DNA of 64,000 bases, taken from contig CM037586.1 in assembly GCA_021018995.1 (NCBI GenBank), positions 148,904,060-148,968,059 of the forward strand. Reading direction: 5' to 3'. This DNA comes from Chloranthus sessilifolius. Lineage: Eukaryota > Streptophyta > Magnoliopsida > Chloranthales > Chloranthaceae. Under the pieces are notes generated by a model. That model made no database searches. It had not been told where the DNA came from and saw nothing but the letters and a program-made list of their open reading frames with translations. This document shows, piece by piece, positions 42,536-55,314 of this stretch (position 1 is the first letter of the stretch; each line of letters opens with the position of its first letter). The translations under genes and the position numbers were made by a program.

Positions 42536-45415
42536 CATGCACCACTGCTTCGCTTTTCAAATGGGATCATAGACCATTGAGTAGGGAACCACCCAAAGCT
42601 ATACAAAAAGCTCAGTTATTGTCTATTCGGGATTAAGATGGGTAAGAACGGTCCTACTTTATTATATGTCCTAAGACCTCATGATGGAATGCATCGAACA
42701 ATTGTAAAGCTGATCGGTAGGTGTCCGCCGACAGCTATGCAACCGTCTCAATTGTCATCCACTGACAGAGTTTATGACACCGGGCAGAGATTGAAGTGTG
42801 AACCGTCAAAAAAGCCTACCAATTTAAGGAGCCATTCACTGACAGAGTGTGTGACACCGAGCGGAGAGGGAGGTGCAAACAGTAAAAAAAGCCTACCAAT
42901 TTGAGGATAATTGATAGTGCGACTTTTAATTGCTACCCAGATTAATCGTTTTTTCACTAATTGGTGCGATTGCAATTTGTGTAGCGGCATAAATAATGAT
43001 ACCTTACTATTTTGTTTGCTTATAATCATATATTATCACAAAGGTAGGGATTTCGATGTCCCACTTTATGTCCTAACTCCTAACCTAAGTGACTAAAGCT
43101 TTAGTATTTTTTTATTTTTATTTTTGAAGAAAACTAAAGCTTCAGTATCTGCTGATGGGGTTTAATCAACATCCTATTAGATCATGTTTTATATAAGTGA
43201 GGGCTTGCGGCCTGTAGGCAATGGAAAGTTAGGTCGCAGGTTGAGTCCACCTCAGCCATCAACAAACAAAACATGTTTAATATAAGTCAGCCCGCCTTGC
43301 GCCCTATATGTCTTGCTATAAAATTAATTAATTAATATATAAAAAGGATTGCTATGAAATTAGATTTCATCGAATAAGCTGCGCAAGCCATGTGGGTCCT
43401 GTTCAAATTATTTTTGGAAATTTGCTTTGATTATATTAATATAAAATTCATAATTAGTGCCTCGGGAAATTGAGCAATACACTAATTAGCGCCGCAAGCA
43501 TTGCTACATTCAGAGAAAATTAAGGCAGGTAGTATAGGAATTCCTAATACAACCGAAAAAAATCTAGAAACTATCTACCACATAATTTTGATTATGCTCC
43601 GTGGCTAAAATGCAAGCTCCGTTTTAAAAGTGGGGGACAATTGCACTTTATAAATATTAGATTGTGACCTCTTTGCCGTGAGAATGCACAAAGCATGGGA
43701 TGAGAATAAAAGAAGAAATCATCACCTCAACATAAAGCTTATGTGTGCACACAATGTCGGAAATATGGAGGGGCGGACTCACTTAAGGCCCACCATGGGC
43801 ATATGCCCACAGTGAAGTTTTTTTTTTATTTTTTTAATCAAGTCATACCCTAATAAGGTACAGAGATTCACACGTTTTATGAAAACAACCTTAAAATTTT
43901 GTATTAAGTACGGCTTTGCCTCTATGAGGTGTCTAACAGAATACCGCATGTAGTGTCTGGCCCACCCATCTGCCAACTCCTCAGGCGTCACTATGCCTAA
44001 TTTATATTGTGTGTTTAAGCCAATCACTGAGTGTGGTACTTGGGTGAATCACTAACGTTGGTTAGAATAGTTTTAAGACCAAAGATGTCGTGGAATGAAG
44101 GATATTGTTGAAGGGTGTTTGAGAATCCACCACCCTTTATGTTGGTTTTGGACGGTTTAGATGCACTAACTTCATGTTTTCATTATTGTTCGATATAAGT
44201 TTTTAAAAAACCCATGATTGAAGCATAAGCTTTTAAAAGGGAAATTTTCATAATTGACCCTGTCATAGTCACTTTTTCGTCAAAGACCCTATAGTTTCAC
44301 CTATCACCAAACCGATCGGCTCTAAGCCGAGCCGACACCCGCCTTTAGGAATTGCCGAAATTGCCTCCAAGGTAATAAATAGCTATAAAAAATTGCAAAT
44401 CATTACTACTTTACTTTCTACTTTTTTACTTTTTACATTTTGTTCGAAAATGGCGACGTTTCAAAGGGGGTAACATTCTATTGTTCAATTTTCAAGCTAC
44501 CAATTCTGTTGTAAATTCGAATCTTTATTCATTATCTTTCACTGATATCGCCTTTAGAAAAAAAAGAATAAAATAAAAATAAAAATATTGCCTATTTAAA
44601 TAGTCAATACCGCCTTTTTTTTTTTTCAAAAGCATGCCGTAGTTTAAAAAATATTGGGTCCGCCATTAATGATTTAATGGGGTAGATCTTTTTGTAAGCA
44701 AATTCGAAATATATATTATATATTTATATTTTAAATTTTAAATATTAATTAATATTATGCACACCATAAAAAAAAATCATGAATCTGCCACTAGATATAC
44801 GTACCAAGTTTTATGCTGATTCATTATATTTTGAGCAAGAATGGGCTTTGGCCTGTAGCACAATAGAAGATTATAAGGGAGTGGACTTTTGTCCCAATGG
44901 TGATGCCCTCAAACATGTAGCGTTGAGATAGAGGTTCGAATCTAGTTCTTATTTAACCAAACAAAAAAAATGAAAGGTTGATAACATTGCAACCTCAAGC
45001 TTATAGGGTTGAGCTAGGGTTACGCGTTAGAGAATACATATTTTTTAAACAAGAAATCCATCAAAGGAAAGCAATCCACTTTGTTTGTAAAACTGTCTTT
45101 CATAATCGCTTTGTCCATAGTTTTCCGATCTCTTTGTCCTAGACTAGTAGGGAATTTTATTTTATTTTTCAAAGAAAATTTAGAAAAATTGGCTTCATAT
45201 TTTATATACCAAATCATAACTCTAATCTAGTACAGAAATGATAAAAGAAACCGTTGGAGGCTGGGTAGCGATGGGTACGTCTACCATGAAAATGACATTT
45301 CCTCAAAGCAAATGTCTCCAAAAATATACGGAGTACAAAGTTCTTTTAAGTTGTGTTTAGGTCAACTTTGTGTATCCAAGTAATTACTCTCAAAGTTTAT
45401 GAAATGATATCAAAA
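42536..45415. other. intergenic with SINE-like pieces and a short duplication
   Basis: No gene is visible. An imperfect 80-bp tandem duplication occurs at about 42755-42905. Two related tRNA-like pieces lie at about 43200-43275 and 44835-44970. The second has a B-box-like GAGGTTCGAATCT and both share a GGCCTGTAG...CAAT start, suggesting SINE relics. The rest is AT-rich spacer. Confidence 0.4.
44835..44970 (+). mobile_element. SINE-like relic
   Basis: It starts GGGCTTTGGCCTGTAGCAC, contains GAGGTTCGAATCT (pol III B box) and ends in an A-rich run. A shorter relative lies at 43200-43275. No clear target duplication was found. Confidence 0.45.
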
Positions 45416-45540
45416 GTATTTCTATTTGCACTCATTTAATTACTGAAAGCACTCACTTAATGAAAGCACGCGCTAGTGCCCATCGGCTGCGCGCCCACTG
45501 CAGCTCCCGATATCATTAAGTGGGCGTGAATAGAGGTACC
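45416..45540. mobile_element. Mutator-like MITE copy R1
   Basis: The inverted-repeat ends (TTTCTATTTGCACTC... / ...GTGAATAGAGGTACC) enclose a nearly palindromic 125 bp, with direct repeat TGATATCAAAA at 45405-45415 and 45541-45551. Confidence 0.75.
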
Positions 45541-45806
45541 TGATATCAAAATCACCCTATTATTATTATTATGCATATAATAGGGATAACTCTATTTGCA
45601 TCCATTGAAACTCTATGTGCCCCCAGCTTGAACCTTAAACTAGTATACATGTTAGTAGACTAGTGCAAGGTGAGTGCTCTTATAATCAGAGGGCTTAGAG
45701 GGTATTTTCTCATACCAAATAGCCCTAAAAACCTTTAAGTTGGGTGTTTGGCTAACTTTGTGTTTGCAAGAAATGGCTGCCAAAATTTAGTGGAACATTA
45801 TTAAAT

Positions 45807-45940
45807 GGGTACCTCTATTAGCAGCCACCTATTTATTGAGAGCACCCACTTGATGAACACTTGCACTAGTGCCCACCACACGGCCGGACATCATTAAGTG
45901 GGCGCTTTCAGTAAACAAGTGGGTGCAAATAGAGGTTCCC
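45807..45940. mobile_element. Mutator-like MITE copy R2
   Basis: GGGTACCTCTATT ... AATAGAGGTTCCC ends, with perfect 9-bp duplication TTATTAAAT at 45798-45806 and 45941-45949. It is nearly a foldback. Confidence 0.82.
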
Positions 45941-45969
45941 TTATTAAATTTACCCCATTATTCTGATTA

Positions 45970-46795
45970 GGGCTGCTCTATTCACGCTCACGTGTTCTCT
46001 GAAAGCGCCTATATCTCAGACCCTTTAAAAAATGTTGATTGCTTTTGATTAGATGATGGAGATTGTGTTTCACCTCAATCTTCTACATGATGGATCTTCA
46101 GAGCATGGCGCACCTATCAGACGACCAATTTTGTATTCCATGAGTCACAAAGTTGGGTGTTTGGTCAACTTTATGTTTGCAAGTAATGGCTGCCAAAATT
46201 TAGTGGAACATCATTAAATGGGTACCTCTATTCATGTCCACCTATTTACTGAGAGCACCCACTTGATGAACGCTTGCACTAGTGCCCACCACACGGCCGA
46301 ACATCATTAAGTGGGCACTTTCAGTAAACAGGTGGGCACAAATAGAGGCTCCCCTATTAAATTTACCCTATTATTCTAATTAGGGCTGCTCTACTCATGC
46401 CCATGTGTTCTCTGAAAGCGCGATGTTGATTGCTTTTGACTAGATGATGAGATTGTGTTTCACCTCAATCTTCTACACAATGAATCTTCAGAGCTTGGCG
46501 CACCAATCAAACGGTCAATTTTGTATTCCATGGGTCACAAATCACAAAAAAATGGATCTTCAATCATATGGCACACATCACAATCAAACGTGATTTTTGG
46601 GCCATTTTTGGGGGATTTGTTATATAAGGAATAAAAAATAACTCTCTGATAAGTGAGACATGATCTCAAGATCCATTTGTGGAAAATATGGGTAAAAAAT
46701 TATCTCCATCATCTGATCGGAAGCAATCAACGGATCTCAAGGGGTTTGAGACGTAGGGGCTTTCAAAGAACATGTGGGCACGGATGGAGCTACCC
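45970..46795. mobile_element. 826-bp Mutator-like non-autonomous element
   Basis: Long terminal inverted repeats (GGGCTGCTCTATTCACG... / GGGTAGCTCCATCCGTG... read inward) have the perfect 9-bp duplication TTCTGATTA at 45961-45969 and 46796-46804. It includes a duplicated block carrying MITE R3. No coding capacity. Confidence 0.82.
46220..46353. mobile_element. Mutator-like MITE copy R3 (segmental copy of R2)
   Basis: R3 and its flanks repeat those of R2 with an offset of about 413 bp, so it arose by local duplication and not by a new insertion. Confidence 0.75.
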
Positions 46796-47333
46796 TTCTG
46801 ATTATAAATAAAAGAAAGCAACAACTTGCACACGAGATTTGTACCGTGACAAAAGAAAGATGATATTTTTGAGATTTGTGCTATGTGGAACACCATTTAA
46901 GTGTTTGATTTGAAGGTTGTGATGGAAAGAACTTTGGCGCCAAAGATTGGCAAAAAAAATGACCTCTATCAACTAATTCATTGCAATCAACCATTGAATC
47001 AAATGATAAGCTTTGACGCGGTTGAAAATGATGATAGAGATTGCATTTTGTGCCAATCTTTGGCAGCAAAGATTTTTACATCATGACCTACAAATCAAAT
47101 GGATTAGATGTTGTTCCACATGGCTCAGATCCCAAATATACCAAGTCTTTCTTCTTAAATTATGTGTCATGGCACAAATCTCATGTGCAAGTTGTAGCTC
47201 CTTATATAAGCTAAGCTAGCTGCGCATAAGCCTACGACCTTGAGGTTGCAATACTTTCAACCTTCCATTGTACTTCAGCCCAAGCCCATGCCCATGCCCA
47301 TGCATGCCGGTGGATAGTTCTATTTGTACCCAC

Positions 47334-47410
47334 CGTAGATCAAAATGTTGGAAAACCGATACGTATCGTCCGAGCCCAAAACCAATACATTGAATGTATC
47401 ATCCGAGTAA

Positions 47411-47472
<62 letters not shown>

Positions 47473-47595
47473 CCGATACAGTACATTGACCTCCGATACC
47501 GGCACATATCGTCTGATACGTATCGGTATCAGATGAAATTTTGATCTATGACATCCACTTATACGTATCGGTATCAGCCGAAATTTTTATCCATG
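47334..47595. mobile_element. hAT-like MITE copy H6 with (TA)n inside
   Basis: Ends CGTAGATCAAAAT and ATTTTTATCCATG, with 8-bp flanks GTACCCAC/GTACACAC (7 of 8). Inside are CCGATACGTATCG palindromes and a (TA)n tract at 47414-47470. Confidence 0.7.
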
Positions 47596-47969
47596 GTACA
47601 CACTGAGCTTGCACCTTTAAGGGGTGGACATCTTAGTAGTGCTAGTTAGGTTAGTGCTCTTAGAGGTTCACTGGGTCCAAAGAGTGCTATCCATAAAATA
47701 TAGATATTTTGAAGCAACGTGATGTATTTCTTAGTGAATGTAACATTTGCTATGTTAAATGTCCATGACAATGATTGGTCCATCGGGTTAAACTTGATTT
47801 CGTGTTTAACCAGATCAGTAGCCATTAGATATGAAAGAATCTTGACTACATGTCACCCTATATATAAAATGGGAAATCGCAGCATTGGCAATGTCTGTAA
47901 CATTTTGTTGAGAAGGCCGAGGCAGCTTCCTGCCCGAATCTTGACTACATGTCACCCTAGTGGTGATTT

Positions 47970-48336
47970 GGGCTGCGTATGGCATAACTCTTTGATAGTC
48001 CCAGCCACAGTAGAGTTCACCAGCTTTAGTTAGTTCACATTTTCTTTTCTAACCCCCTGCAAATGAGGATTACCTGCTCTAGCAGTGCTCTTTGCTCTCT
48101 ACTAACTCCCTACCAGAGCAAATAAAATTAGGTCTGACAAGGCGTGAGTAGAGAGGAGGATAGAATTGGTGAATAGGTAAATCTTACATAAAATCTTGCT
48201 ATACAAGGAATTATCAAGGAGAAAAAGTACCTACTAAAACATGTAATAAGATATTAGCAAAAAGAATAAGAACCTACCATAGCAAGTGAACTCTGCCATA
48301 ATAGAGGCCACCAAAGAGCTATTCCATACATAGCCT
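47970..48336. mobile_element. long-TIR MITE, relative of 27880-28196
   Basis: The left end GGCTGCGTATGGCATAACTC pairs with the right end (GGCTATGTATGGAATAGCTC read inward) and similarity extends to GAGTTCACC. No clear target duplication. Confidence 0.6.
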
Positions 48337-48509
48337 TGCTCTCCATATAGGATAGAAGCTTGAATCTTCTCGTGTAGCCCTAGGTGGCTGGTTGGTGAAT
48401 CCCGAAGAATAGTCAAAGGGAATCGATAGGTGATGGCAAATCCAATCCAATCACAACGAGTTGATTAGGTGCAGAAAATCCACATTATTGGTGAAGGTGA
48501 AAATAATCA

Positions 48510-48690
48510 CGAGATGAAGGTGGATATAGCGGAATTTCACGAAAGATTGAATCCAGAGGAATTCGCGAATGGTTGAGCAAAATCGAGATCATCTTCGAGT
48601 TAAAAGAAGTACCAAGCCAACATAGAGTAAAGTTTGTAGCAACAAAATTACTGAATGAATACGAGCCCTTCTTTGACGAGGACCGAAAAC
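48510..48690 (+). pseudogene. Ty3/gypsy gag fragment
   Basis: MKVDIAEFHERLNPEEF is followed, after a frameshift, by EWLSKIEIIFELKEVPSQHR and VKFVATKL. This is the start of the Retrotrans_gag domain of plant gypsy elements. Similarity then stops; the following sequence (to about 48780) is unrelated. No LTR is seen nearby. Confidence 0.8.
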
Positions 48691-48779
48691 TAGTTATTCT
48701 CCATCCGTCTCATCCTTGCGAATGGTCTCCTTCGGTATCTGATGTTCTTCACGCTCATCCGTGAGCGCATCCTTGACCT

Positions 48780-49723
48780 CTTATAACTTGCTCCGTTAAA
48801 ATTTTCAATCAATCAACATGTTAATTTGTTTGTTTTTTTATGAATCTCAGATCGGCATGTTTGCTCAACATTGGAACCCTCCTTGGTGGCATATTGACCA
48901 CTACCAAAGACACTAACCCTGCTCTATACCAAATTTTTATGCGGACGGCAGCCCACAACATGTCAAATGGATGACACGTGAGTTTGGCAATTTTTCAAAA
49001 AACATAGGAAAAGGTTTTGTAAATTCAATTGATTCTCGTTTTTGGGAATTCATAGGAATTCATTGTTTTCCGATGTTTGGATTGTGTAATTGGCGCATAG
49101 AAAATAAAAAATGACCATTATCGATCGTATATATCTTACACACTCAATAAATTCAACTTTTTATTATGATGGAAATTTTGTGAGAGAAAGAAAAATTAGG
49201 AAAGAAAAAAAATGAGAGAAAAAAAAAAATTTTGACGAGAAAGAAAGAAATTAAGAGAGTGAAATTTAAAAAAATATATTGAGAGAAAATTTAGGAGAGA
49301 GACATCTAAAAAAGGAAAATGATAATAGAGAGCTAAGAAAGATAGAGAGAGAGAGATTGAATTTTTATTTATTTATTTTAATTTTAATTTTTTTTTCTTT
49401 TTAAAATTTTTTTATATTTTGAAATTTTTTATTTTTAATTTTATTTTTATTTTTTTACTTTATTTTTAAAATAAAATAAATAAATAAATAAACTTAAATA
49501 AAAAGTAAAAATATAAATATATAAAAAATATAAAAAATAAAATCACTCTCTCTCCCTCTCTCTCTTTCTTTTGATAAAATAAATAAAAATAAAAATATTA
49601 AAATTAAAATAAATAATAAAAATAAAAAAATAAAAATATTCTTTTATTTATATTATTTGATTTTATTATTTGATTTATTATTTTTTTTTTTATATTAATT
49701 TTATTTTATTTTATTATTTGACT

Positions 49724-49790
<67 letters not shown>

Positions 49791-50460
49791 TTATTTATTT
49801 ATTTTTTATTATTTATTTATTTTATTAAAAAAAAAATTTTAAGTTTTTTATTTTAATTTTATTTTAATTTTTATTATTTTTTTATATATATATATTTTTT
49901 ATATTTTATATTTTATATTTATTTTTTAAAACTTTTTAAATTTTTTAAAATTTTGTATTTTTATTTTTATTTTTAGTTTTTATTTATTTTATAAAAAAAA
50001 ATTATTTAAAAAAAAAAATTTTAATTTTTTTTTTTTATTTTAATTTTTTTATTTTTTATTTTTAATTTTTTAATTTTTTTTTGTATTTTAATTTTATTTT
50101 AATTTTTATATTTTTATTTTATTTTTTTAATTTTATTTTTTATATTTTAATTTATTTTTTTATTATTTATTGATTTTATTAAAAAAATATTTTTTATTTT
50201 TAGATTTTTTTTAATTTTTTAATTTTTATATTTTTATTTTATTTTTTATTTTTTATTTTTATCTAATTATTTTTATTTTATTTTTAAATTTTTATTATTT
50301 TTTATTATTTTATTTTTTTTGAAAGTCTTATTTTATTTTTTATTTTTATTCTTATTTATTTTATTTTATTTTTATTTTTATTTACTTTTTTTTAAATTTT
50401 AAATTTTTATTATTTTATTTTAATTTTTGTAATTTTTTCAATAGTTTATTTTGTTTCAAT
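48780..50460. other. AT desert with low-complexity tracts
   Basis: From about 49380 to 50460 the sequence is almost only A and T (TTTTATTT-type runs), with a (TA)n tract at 49727-49786 and a GAGAGA tract near 49195-49360. There is no gene. It could be expanded simple repeat inside a transposon. Confidence 0.7.
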
Positions 50461-50599
50461 TTATTCATTAAAAAAGGGAGTGAGAGATAGAGGAGAGAGA
50501 AAGAGAGAAATCGAGAATGACAAAAGTTTTTCGATGAAATCCTCCTATTTTAGAGGGATTTGTCGGTTTTTAATGAAGAAGAAAATTTTGAATTTTCAT

Positions 50600-50703
50600 A
50601 TGATTTTCAGTGGCACAACTTTGTTGCCAAACATAGGAAAGTATCATATTTCATTTTATTTCCCATGATTTCTTTTTCTTTCTCCCTATCCAAACAGGCC
50701 CTA
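50600..50703. mobile_element. Harbinger/Tourist-like right end
   Basis: It ends CCCTATCCAAACAGGCCC followed by TAA, the mirror of the GGGCCTGTTTGGAT end at 57471. I could not identify the left end across the AT desert. Confidence 0.5.
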
Positions 50704-51129
50704 AAAACAAAACTAAGTGAAAACATAGTTATCACAGAGTTTCCGATTAGCAGTAGAAATCTGTACAAAATTCTACAATTGAACTGCAATTTCAACTAGA
50801 GAAAAAAAATGCAAACAGGTTAATATGGCAGCATGTTTATATGTAGATTAATATTAATAATATTTAGAGTGAGCCTTGAATACAAAAACTTAAAATTCTA
50901 TGCAGGAATTTAATTTCACAATCAAAGATAAGAAAATCGTTGAGAATGTGGTAGCTAATCACCTCTCCCATATTAAGTTTTCAGAGATTGTCAACAAAAG
51001 AACCTCCGCGCCTCATTTCCAGATAAACAACTTTTTGTCATACAAGCTGTATAGCCCTGGTACGCAAATATTGTTAACTATCTCGCAGCCAGTAAGATTT
51101 CTCCAAACTAGTCCAAACAAGATAGAGAG

Positions 51130-51940
51130 TTATTCTTTTCTAAAGTCAAATATTATATATGGCCAGATCTCTTTAAGATCTGTCCAGATCAAATCATGAG
51201 AAATTGTGTCACCGAAAATAAAATCTAAAGTATTCTTCAATTTTGTCATACACATGCTTTGTTCCTTTATGTATTTGACGAAGGTTCCGTGATTTAGACT
51301 GTCTTTATCCATTTTCTCATAATATTCATCTCCACGATCTAATCTAAGACTCTTTATCTTTTTATTTAATTGTTTCTCTACCTCAGTTTGAAAGATTTAA
51401 ACATGTTGAATGCCTCGAATTTGTGATGGATAAGATACACATACGCATATCGTGAGAAGTCATCTATGAAGTTGATATATTAATGATGCCCACCTCAGTA
51501 TAAATGGGATGCAGTAAATCAAATGATCTTGAAACTTCAAATTTGCGTTGTTTTATCATTTTTTTTTTAATACATTGAACGCAAGTTTCAAAATCGCTAA
51601 AAACGAGAGATTTAAGAATATCATTTTTGACTTAGTCTCTAATCTTTTTCTCGATGCATGACCCAACTGTCTTTGACGTGACACCCAATCCGATCATTGA
51701 ATGCCACATAAGGTCGATTACCAATTGTTTAAAAAAAAAATTAAAAACAAAGTGATTTGCCACCTTAATTTTGTGGTCAAAATTGAAAATTTTCAATGGC
51801 GAAATATTTGTTGGAAAAATCGATATTTTGACATGTAAAATGAAGGGCAATGAGTTCGATTTTTTTTTTTTCAAAAACCCCAAAAAATGAGCTGAATTCT
51901 TAGAGGATGAGGTGTAACCCGCAATCATATTACATATCGC
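51130..51940 (-). pseudogene. copia GAG-pre-integrase and integrase relic
   Basis: The minus strand reads ILKSLVFSDFETCVQCIKKK (pre-integrase zinc part) near 51560-51620, then FIDDFSRYAYVYLIHHKFEAFN near 51410-51480. Next comes SLRLDRGDEYYEKMDKDSLN near 51290-51355, giving two of the integrase catalytic regions. Frameshifts and stops occur. It is a different copy from element F. No LTRs were identified. Confidence 0.78.
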
Positions 51941-52004
51941 ACATGATCTGGCTTATGTGTACAACGCAAAAATGTCACGCTGCACACCTACCCACCTTCC
52001 CTTT

Positions 52005-52009
<5 letters not shown>

Positions 52010-52060
<51 letters not shown>
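52010..52060. repeat. (TA)n microsatellite
   Basis: About 25 uninterrupted TA units. Confidence 0.95.
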
Positions 52061-52063
<3 letters not shown>

Positions 52064-52139
52064 TTTTGTTGTGAAATTTTAATTGTACTTACAAGTGCAC
52101 GAATCTTATCGTAGTATAAAAAGTGCAAGTATGAGGTGG

Positions 52140-52271
52140 CACTATAAAAAACAAGACTATTAGTGGCAGCTAAAAACTGTTGCTATTAATAAAAAACTGC
52201 CGCTAATAGTCTTAATAGGCTTTTTATTAATAGCAAAAAAACTGCCGCTAATAGTCTTATTTTTTGTAGTG
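52140..52271. mobile_element. CACTA-type MITE copy M7
   Basis: It starts CACTATAAAAAACAAGAC and ends TTTTTTGTAGTG. Flanks TGG/TCG agree at two of three positions. Confidence 0.82.
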
Positions 52272-54140
52272 TCGATCTCTAGCAAGATATGATCGATAAA
52301 GACCTAGAGTTAGACTAATCTAATCAAACCTTAATCTAGCGAATAATATTATTTTGGATATAAAATATATTTAATTAATTTCAGAAAATAAACATAAAAA
52401 TATCTATGAAAACATAGATGGCAACTGAATTTACTTCAAATAGATAAAAGAGTGTACGGCAAGAAATCCATAACTTCCGGGTTAGATCACATATTATGTG
52501 TAATTAATTAACAGAAATAATTTTATCTCACATTAATCCATAATTCAATCCATTAATGTGGAAAATCTAACAATATAAATCAATGAATAATTCTAATTAA
52601 ATATATTCTCCCTTGTTTAAAAGATTAACAGCTAAATGTCGGATGTATCCGGTTACAATATCAAAAAAATTAAACAGATATCTACTCTTAATGTTAGCAA
52701 TACAAAATCAAGCCGAGATATGGTCCTAAAGCATTAAAAACTAAAATCTCACAATTAGTCAATGTATCCAAGATTAAATCCTTAATTAATCTAATACTGG
52801 CGAGAATATGATAAAAGAGTCTTAGTCGCATTTGGATGTTAAAAGAATCCGGAGAACAATAATAAGCGATATTGAAATGATGTTGGTGCATGTGAAAACC
52901 GTGCAGATTTTAAGAGCATAGAGATCATGGTAAATTTAGAGTAAGAATGCTCAAGTTCCTTGATCTCAAAACCCATTGTGCAGAAGATCAGGACGGGAAA
53001 ACTTTCTTCCTCTAATTCAAAGCAGGCAATAATAAGATTACCAAGATTACCTTTTCAGCTAGTGAGAGTATATTTTCAGGGGATTTAAATAGAATATTAT
53101 AAATGGTGGAGAGTTTTTTAGAGAAAATTGCATGCAGTCAGCTTATGTGACCCGACGGGACTGGTTACAGTGCTTGGGCCTTACTATGTGTGCAATCAGT
53201 CATGCCATCAGGGACAAAGTCAGAAACTTTTATTAGACGAAGCCAAAATGTAAATAAAAATTGTATCAAGATAAAAGCCCTAAATTCCAAAACATGAGTA
53301 AAAAATATCTGAAGACCACAAAAAATAAAAATAGTATTCATAAAGTATTAACAAAATAAATAAAAAAATAAAAAATAATCATTTTTTAATATATTTAAAT
53401 TTAAACTCAGTCATTTAATGAAATGGAATCTGATGGACTGACGGTCGGCGTCAAGCGATGGGCGCGATGGTGACGGACTGACGGTCTCGAGCTGGTGTGA
53501 GGCTGCAAAGTTGCAGGCTACTTGTGATTGGCGCTTGCAACTTACGTGGATGAGAGAGGACGAAAGAGAGGATTTCAAATTCAATGTTTAAAAGAAGAAA
53601 AGAGAGATGACGAAAGAGATAGAAGTTCAGTCGTTTAGAGGAAGAAGAGAGAGAGAAGAGTTGAGGAAAAAACAGAAATGCTAGGGCTGGCTTTGACTAG
53701 GTAAATTGCTTGGGCAAATATGTAAAAGGGAGCCATTATTTGGAACGCTTTTCAAGTGATTCAACTAGATTGCACTGAATATAAAAGAAAGACTTGCAAG
53801 TTTGACAACCTCTACCATGTGAAAGCCCCATCTAAGCCATTTGATTTGCAAGCCATGATTTAAAGATATTGATGGCAAAAGATTAGAACAAAATATAATT
53901 TTCATCATTTGATTAAATGGAGTCAAAGGCTATTATATAATTCAACAATTGACTACAATCGATCATATGAAAACTATCGTGTTTTGCTCTAATTTTATGT
54001 ACCAAGGATCTATTGATCATGAACTTCAAATCACACGGCCCATATTGCATTTTTACATACCACATGTCCCTAATTAAATACCAAGTCTTTCTTTAAATTT
54101 GGTGCAATCACTTTAAAAACTTGTGCAAGTAATGACTCCC
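52272..54140. other. intergenic, nothing recognised
   Basis: AT-rich sequence with no paired repeat ends or coding similarity; a 14-base ATGGACTGACGGTC-like motif repeats at about 53430-53485. Confidence 0.35.
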
Positions 54141-54149
54141 CCATGTAAA

Positions 54150-54430
54150 AGGTCTTTTTGTTTTAATAGGGGGAGTAAAAAAGGTCTTTTTGTTTTAATT
54201 GGTTAGGCCAGCAGGCGGTAAAACTTAAAAGGGGAAGGGGGGAGGGGGCTAAAAGGTCTTTTGGTGTAATTGGTTGGGCCAGCTGGCGATAAAACTTAAA
54301 AGGTGTTTTTATTTTTTTAAAGTGGAGGGGGGGCCATGGAACCAGGACTTTTGTTGTAATTGCTTAGCCCAGCTGACGTTAAAACTTAAAAGATGTCTTC
54401 TTCTTTTTCTTAAGTGGAGGGGAGCCATAG
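54150..54430. repeat. degenerate minisatellite
   Basis: Four imperfect units share AAAGGTCTTTT, TTGTTTTAATTGG, GGCCAGC and GTAAAACTTAAAAG. Unit length varies (about 50-100 bp) by G-rich and T-rich insertions. Confidence 0.7.
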
Positions 54431-54540
54431 CCCCTGTTGGCCCTCCCCTAGCCCCTGTTGCCTGCAAAATTGTTTGTAAAAAATTGTCCACCATATAACA
54501 GTGTCTGGATGCAAGTAATTGTACCCTAATGTGATATTAT

Positions 54541-54736
54541 TGTAACCTCAAGGGGTTAGGTGAGCTGACTAGGTACTTGCTTCCAAAAAAAGGAGACATG
54601 AGTACGAATCCCCTCCCTCCCTTGAGACCACCCTAGGGATTTATATCATATGCTGAATTTGTGATGCACATGTGTCTCTGAGATTAGGCAGGTGCTCTAA
54701 GAAGCCCGAATACCCAGATTATCCAAAAAAAAAAAA
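54541..54736 (+). mobile_element. tRNA-derived SINE (Au-like)
   Basis: An A-box-like GGTGAGCTGACTAGG and a B-box-like GAGTACGAATCCC are followed by a CT-rich body and an A12 tail. Flanks GTGATATTATT / GTGATTATT look like a slightly altered target duplication. Confidence 0.72.
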
Positions 54737-54844
54737 GTGATTATTATGCATGGCTTGTGTGTGTACTTATTTACTCTAGTTGTCATTAATATAAAGTGCT
54801 ATAAGACTTAGAAATTGTTTAAAGGTGGTAGCAAAACTCACTTT

Positions 54845-54847
<3 letters not shown>

Positions 54848-54917
<70 letters not shown>
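54848..54917. repeat. (TA)n microsatellite, left of Micron-like copy 1
   Basis: 35 TA units abut the left end of the first Micron-like element. Confidence 0.95.
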
Positions 54918-54919
<2 letters not shown>

Positions 54920-55300
54920 GAGTCGGTTAGGTCCTCCAATGGAGGACGGTGACCGTCCTTTAAGATATACATGGAGCTCCACGTGGCACCCAAAACACTG
55001 TTTGGGTGTCACATGGAGCACAAGTGGACAACTTAGATTAATATTATAAAAAAAAAAATTTGAAAAAAACTTTTTAAATCGACAAGTCAAATTTTGACGG
55101 GTTTCATTGGTCCATATTTCACAGTTCAAAAAACACACGGTGGAGATGAGTTTTCAATTATTATTTTTTTCAAAAATGATCTAAGCAATGCACTCGAGCT
55201 CTACGTGGCATCGAAACAATATTTTGAGTGTCACGTAGAGCTCCACGTGAAAGCTTGGAGGATGGTGACCGCCTTCCCATAGAGGACAAACACCTTTTCC
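54918..55300. mobile_element. Micron-like MITE in (TA)n, copy 1
   Basis: The two ends are long imperfect inverted repeats sharing GTCCTC, GGTCACC and CACGTGGAGCTC blocks. Both borders are TA tracts, as in rice Micron elements, which sit in (TA)n. Confidence 0.7.
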
Positions 55301-55314
55301 TATATATATATATA

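Noticed and set aside
47830-47960. Two 22-base direct repeats (GAATCTTGACTACATGTCACCC) 107 bases apart as a target duplication
   Set aside because: Too long for any family here and the enclosed segment has no terminal structure; probably a local duplication.
48573-48764. Host gene in the 63-codon open frame at 48573
   Set aside because: The first half is gypsy gag; the second half has no similarity I can name.
54580-54625. tRNA gene from A-box and B-box matches (also near 44930 and 56705)
   Set aside because: No cloverleaf can be drawn; the poly(A) tail and near-duplicated flanks indicate SINEs.
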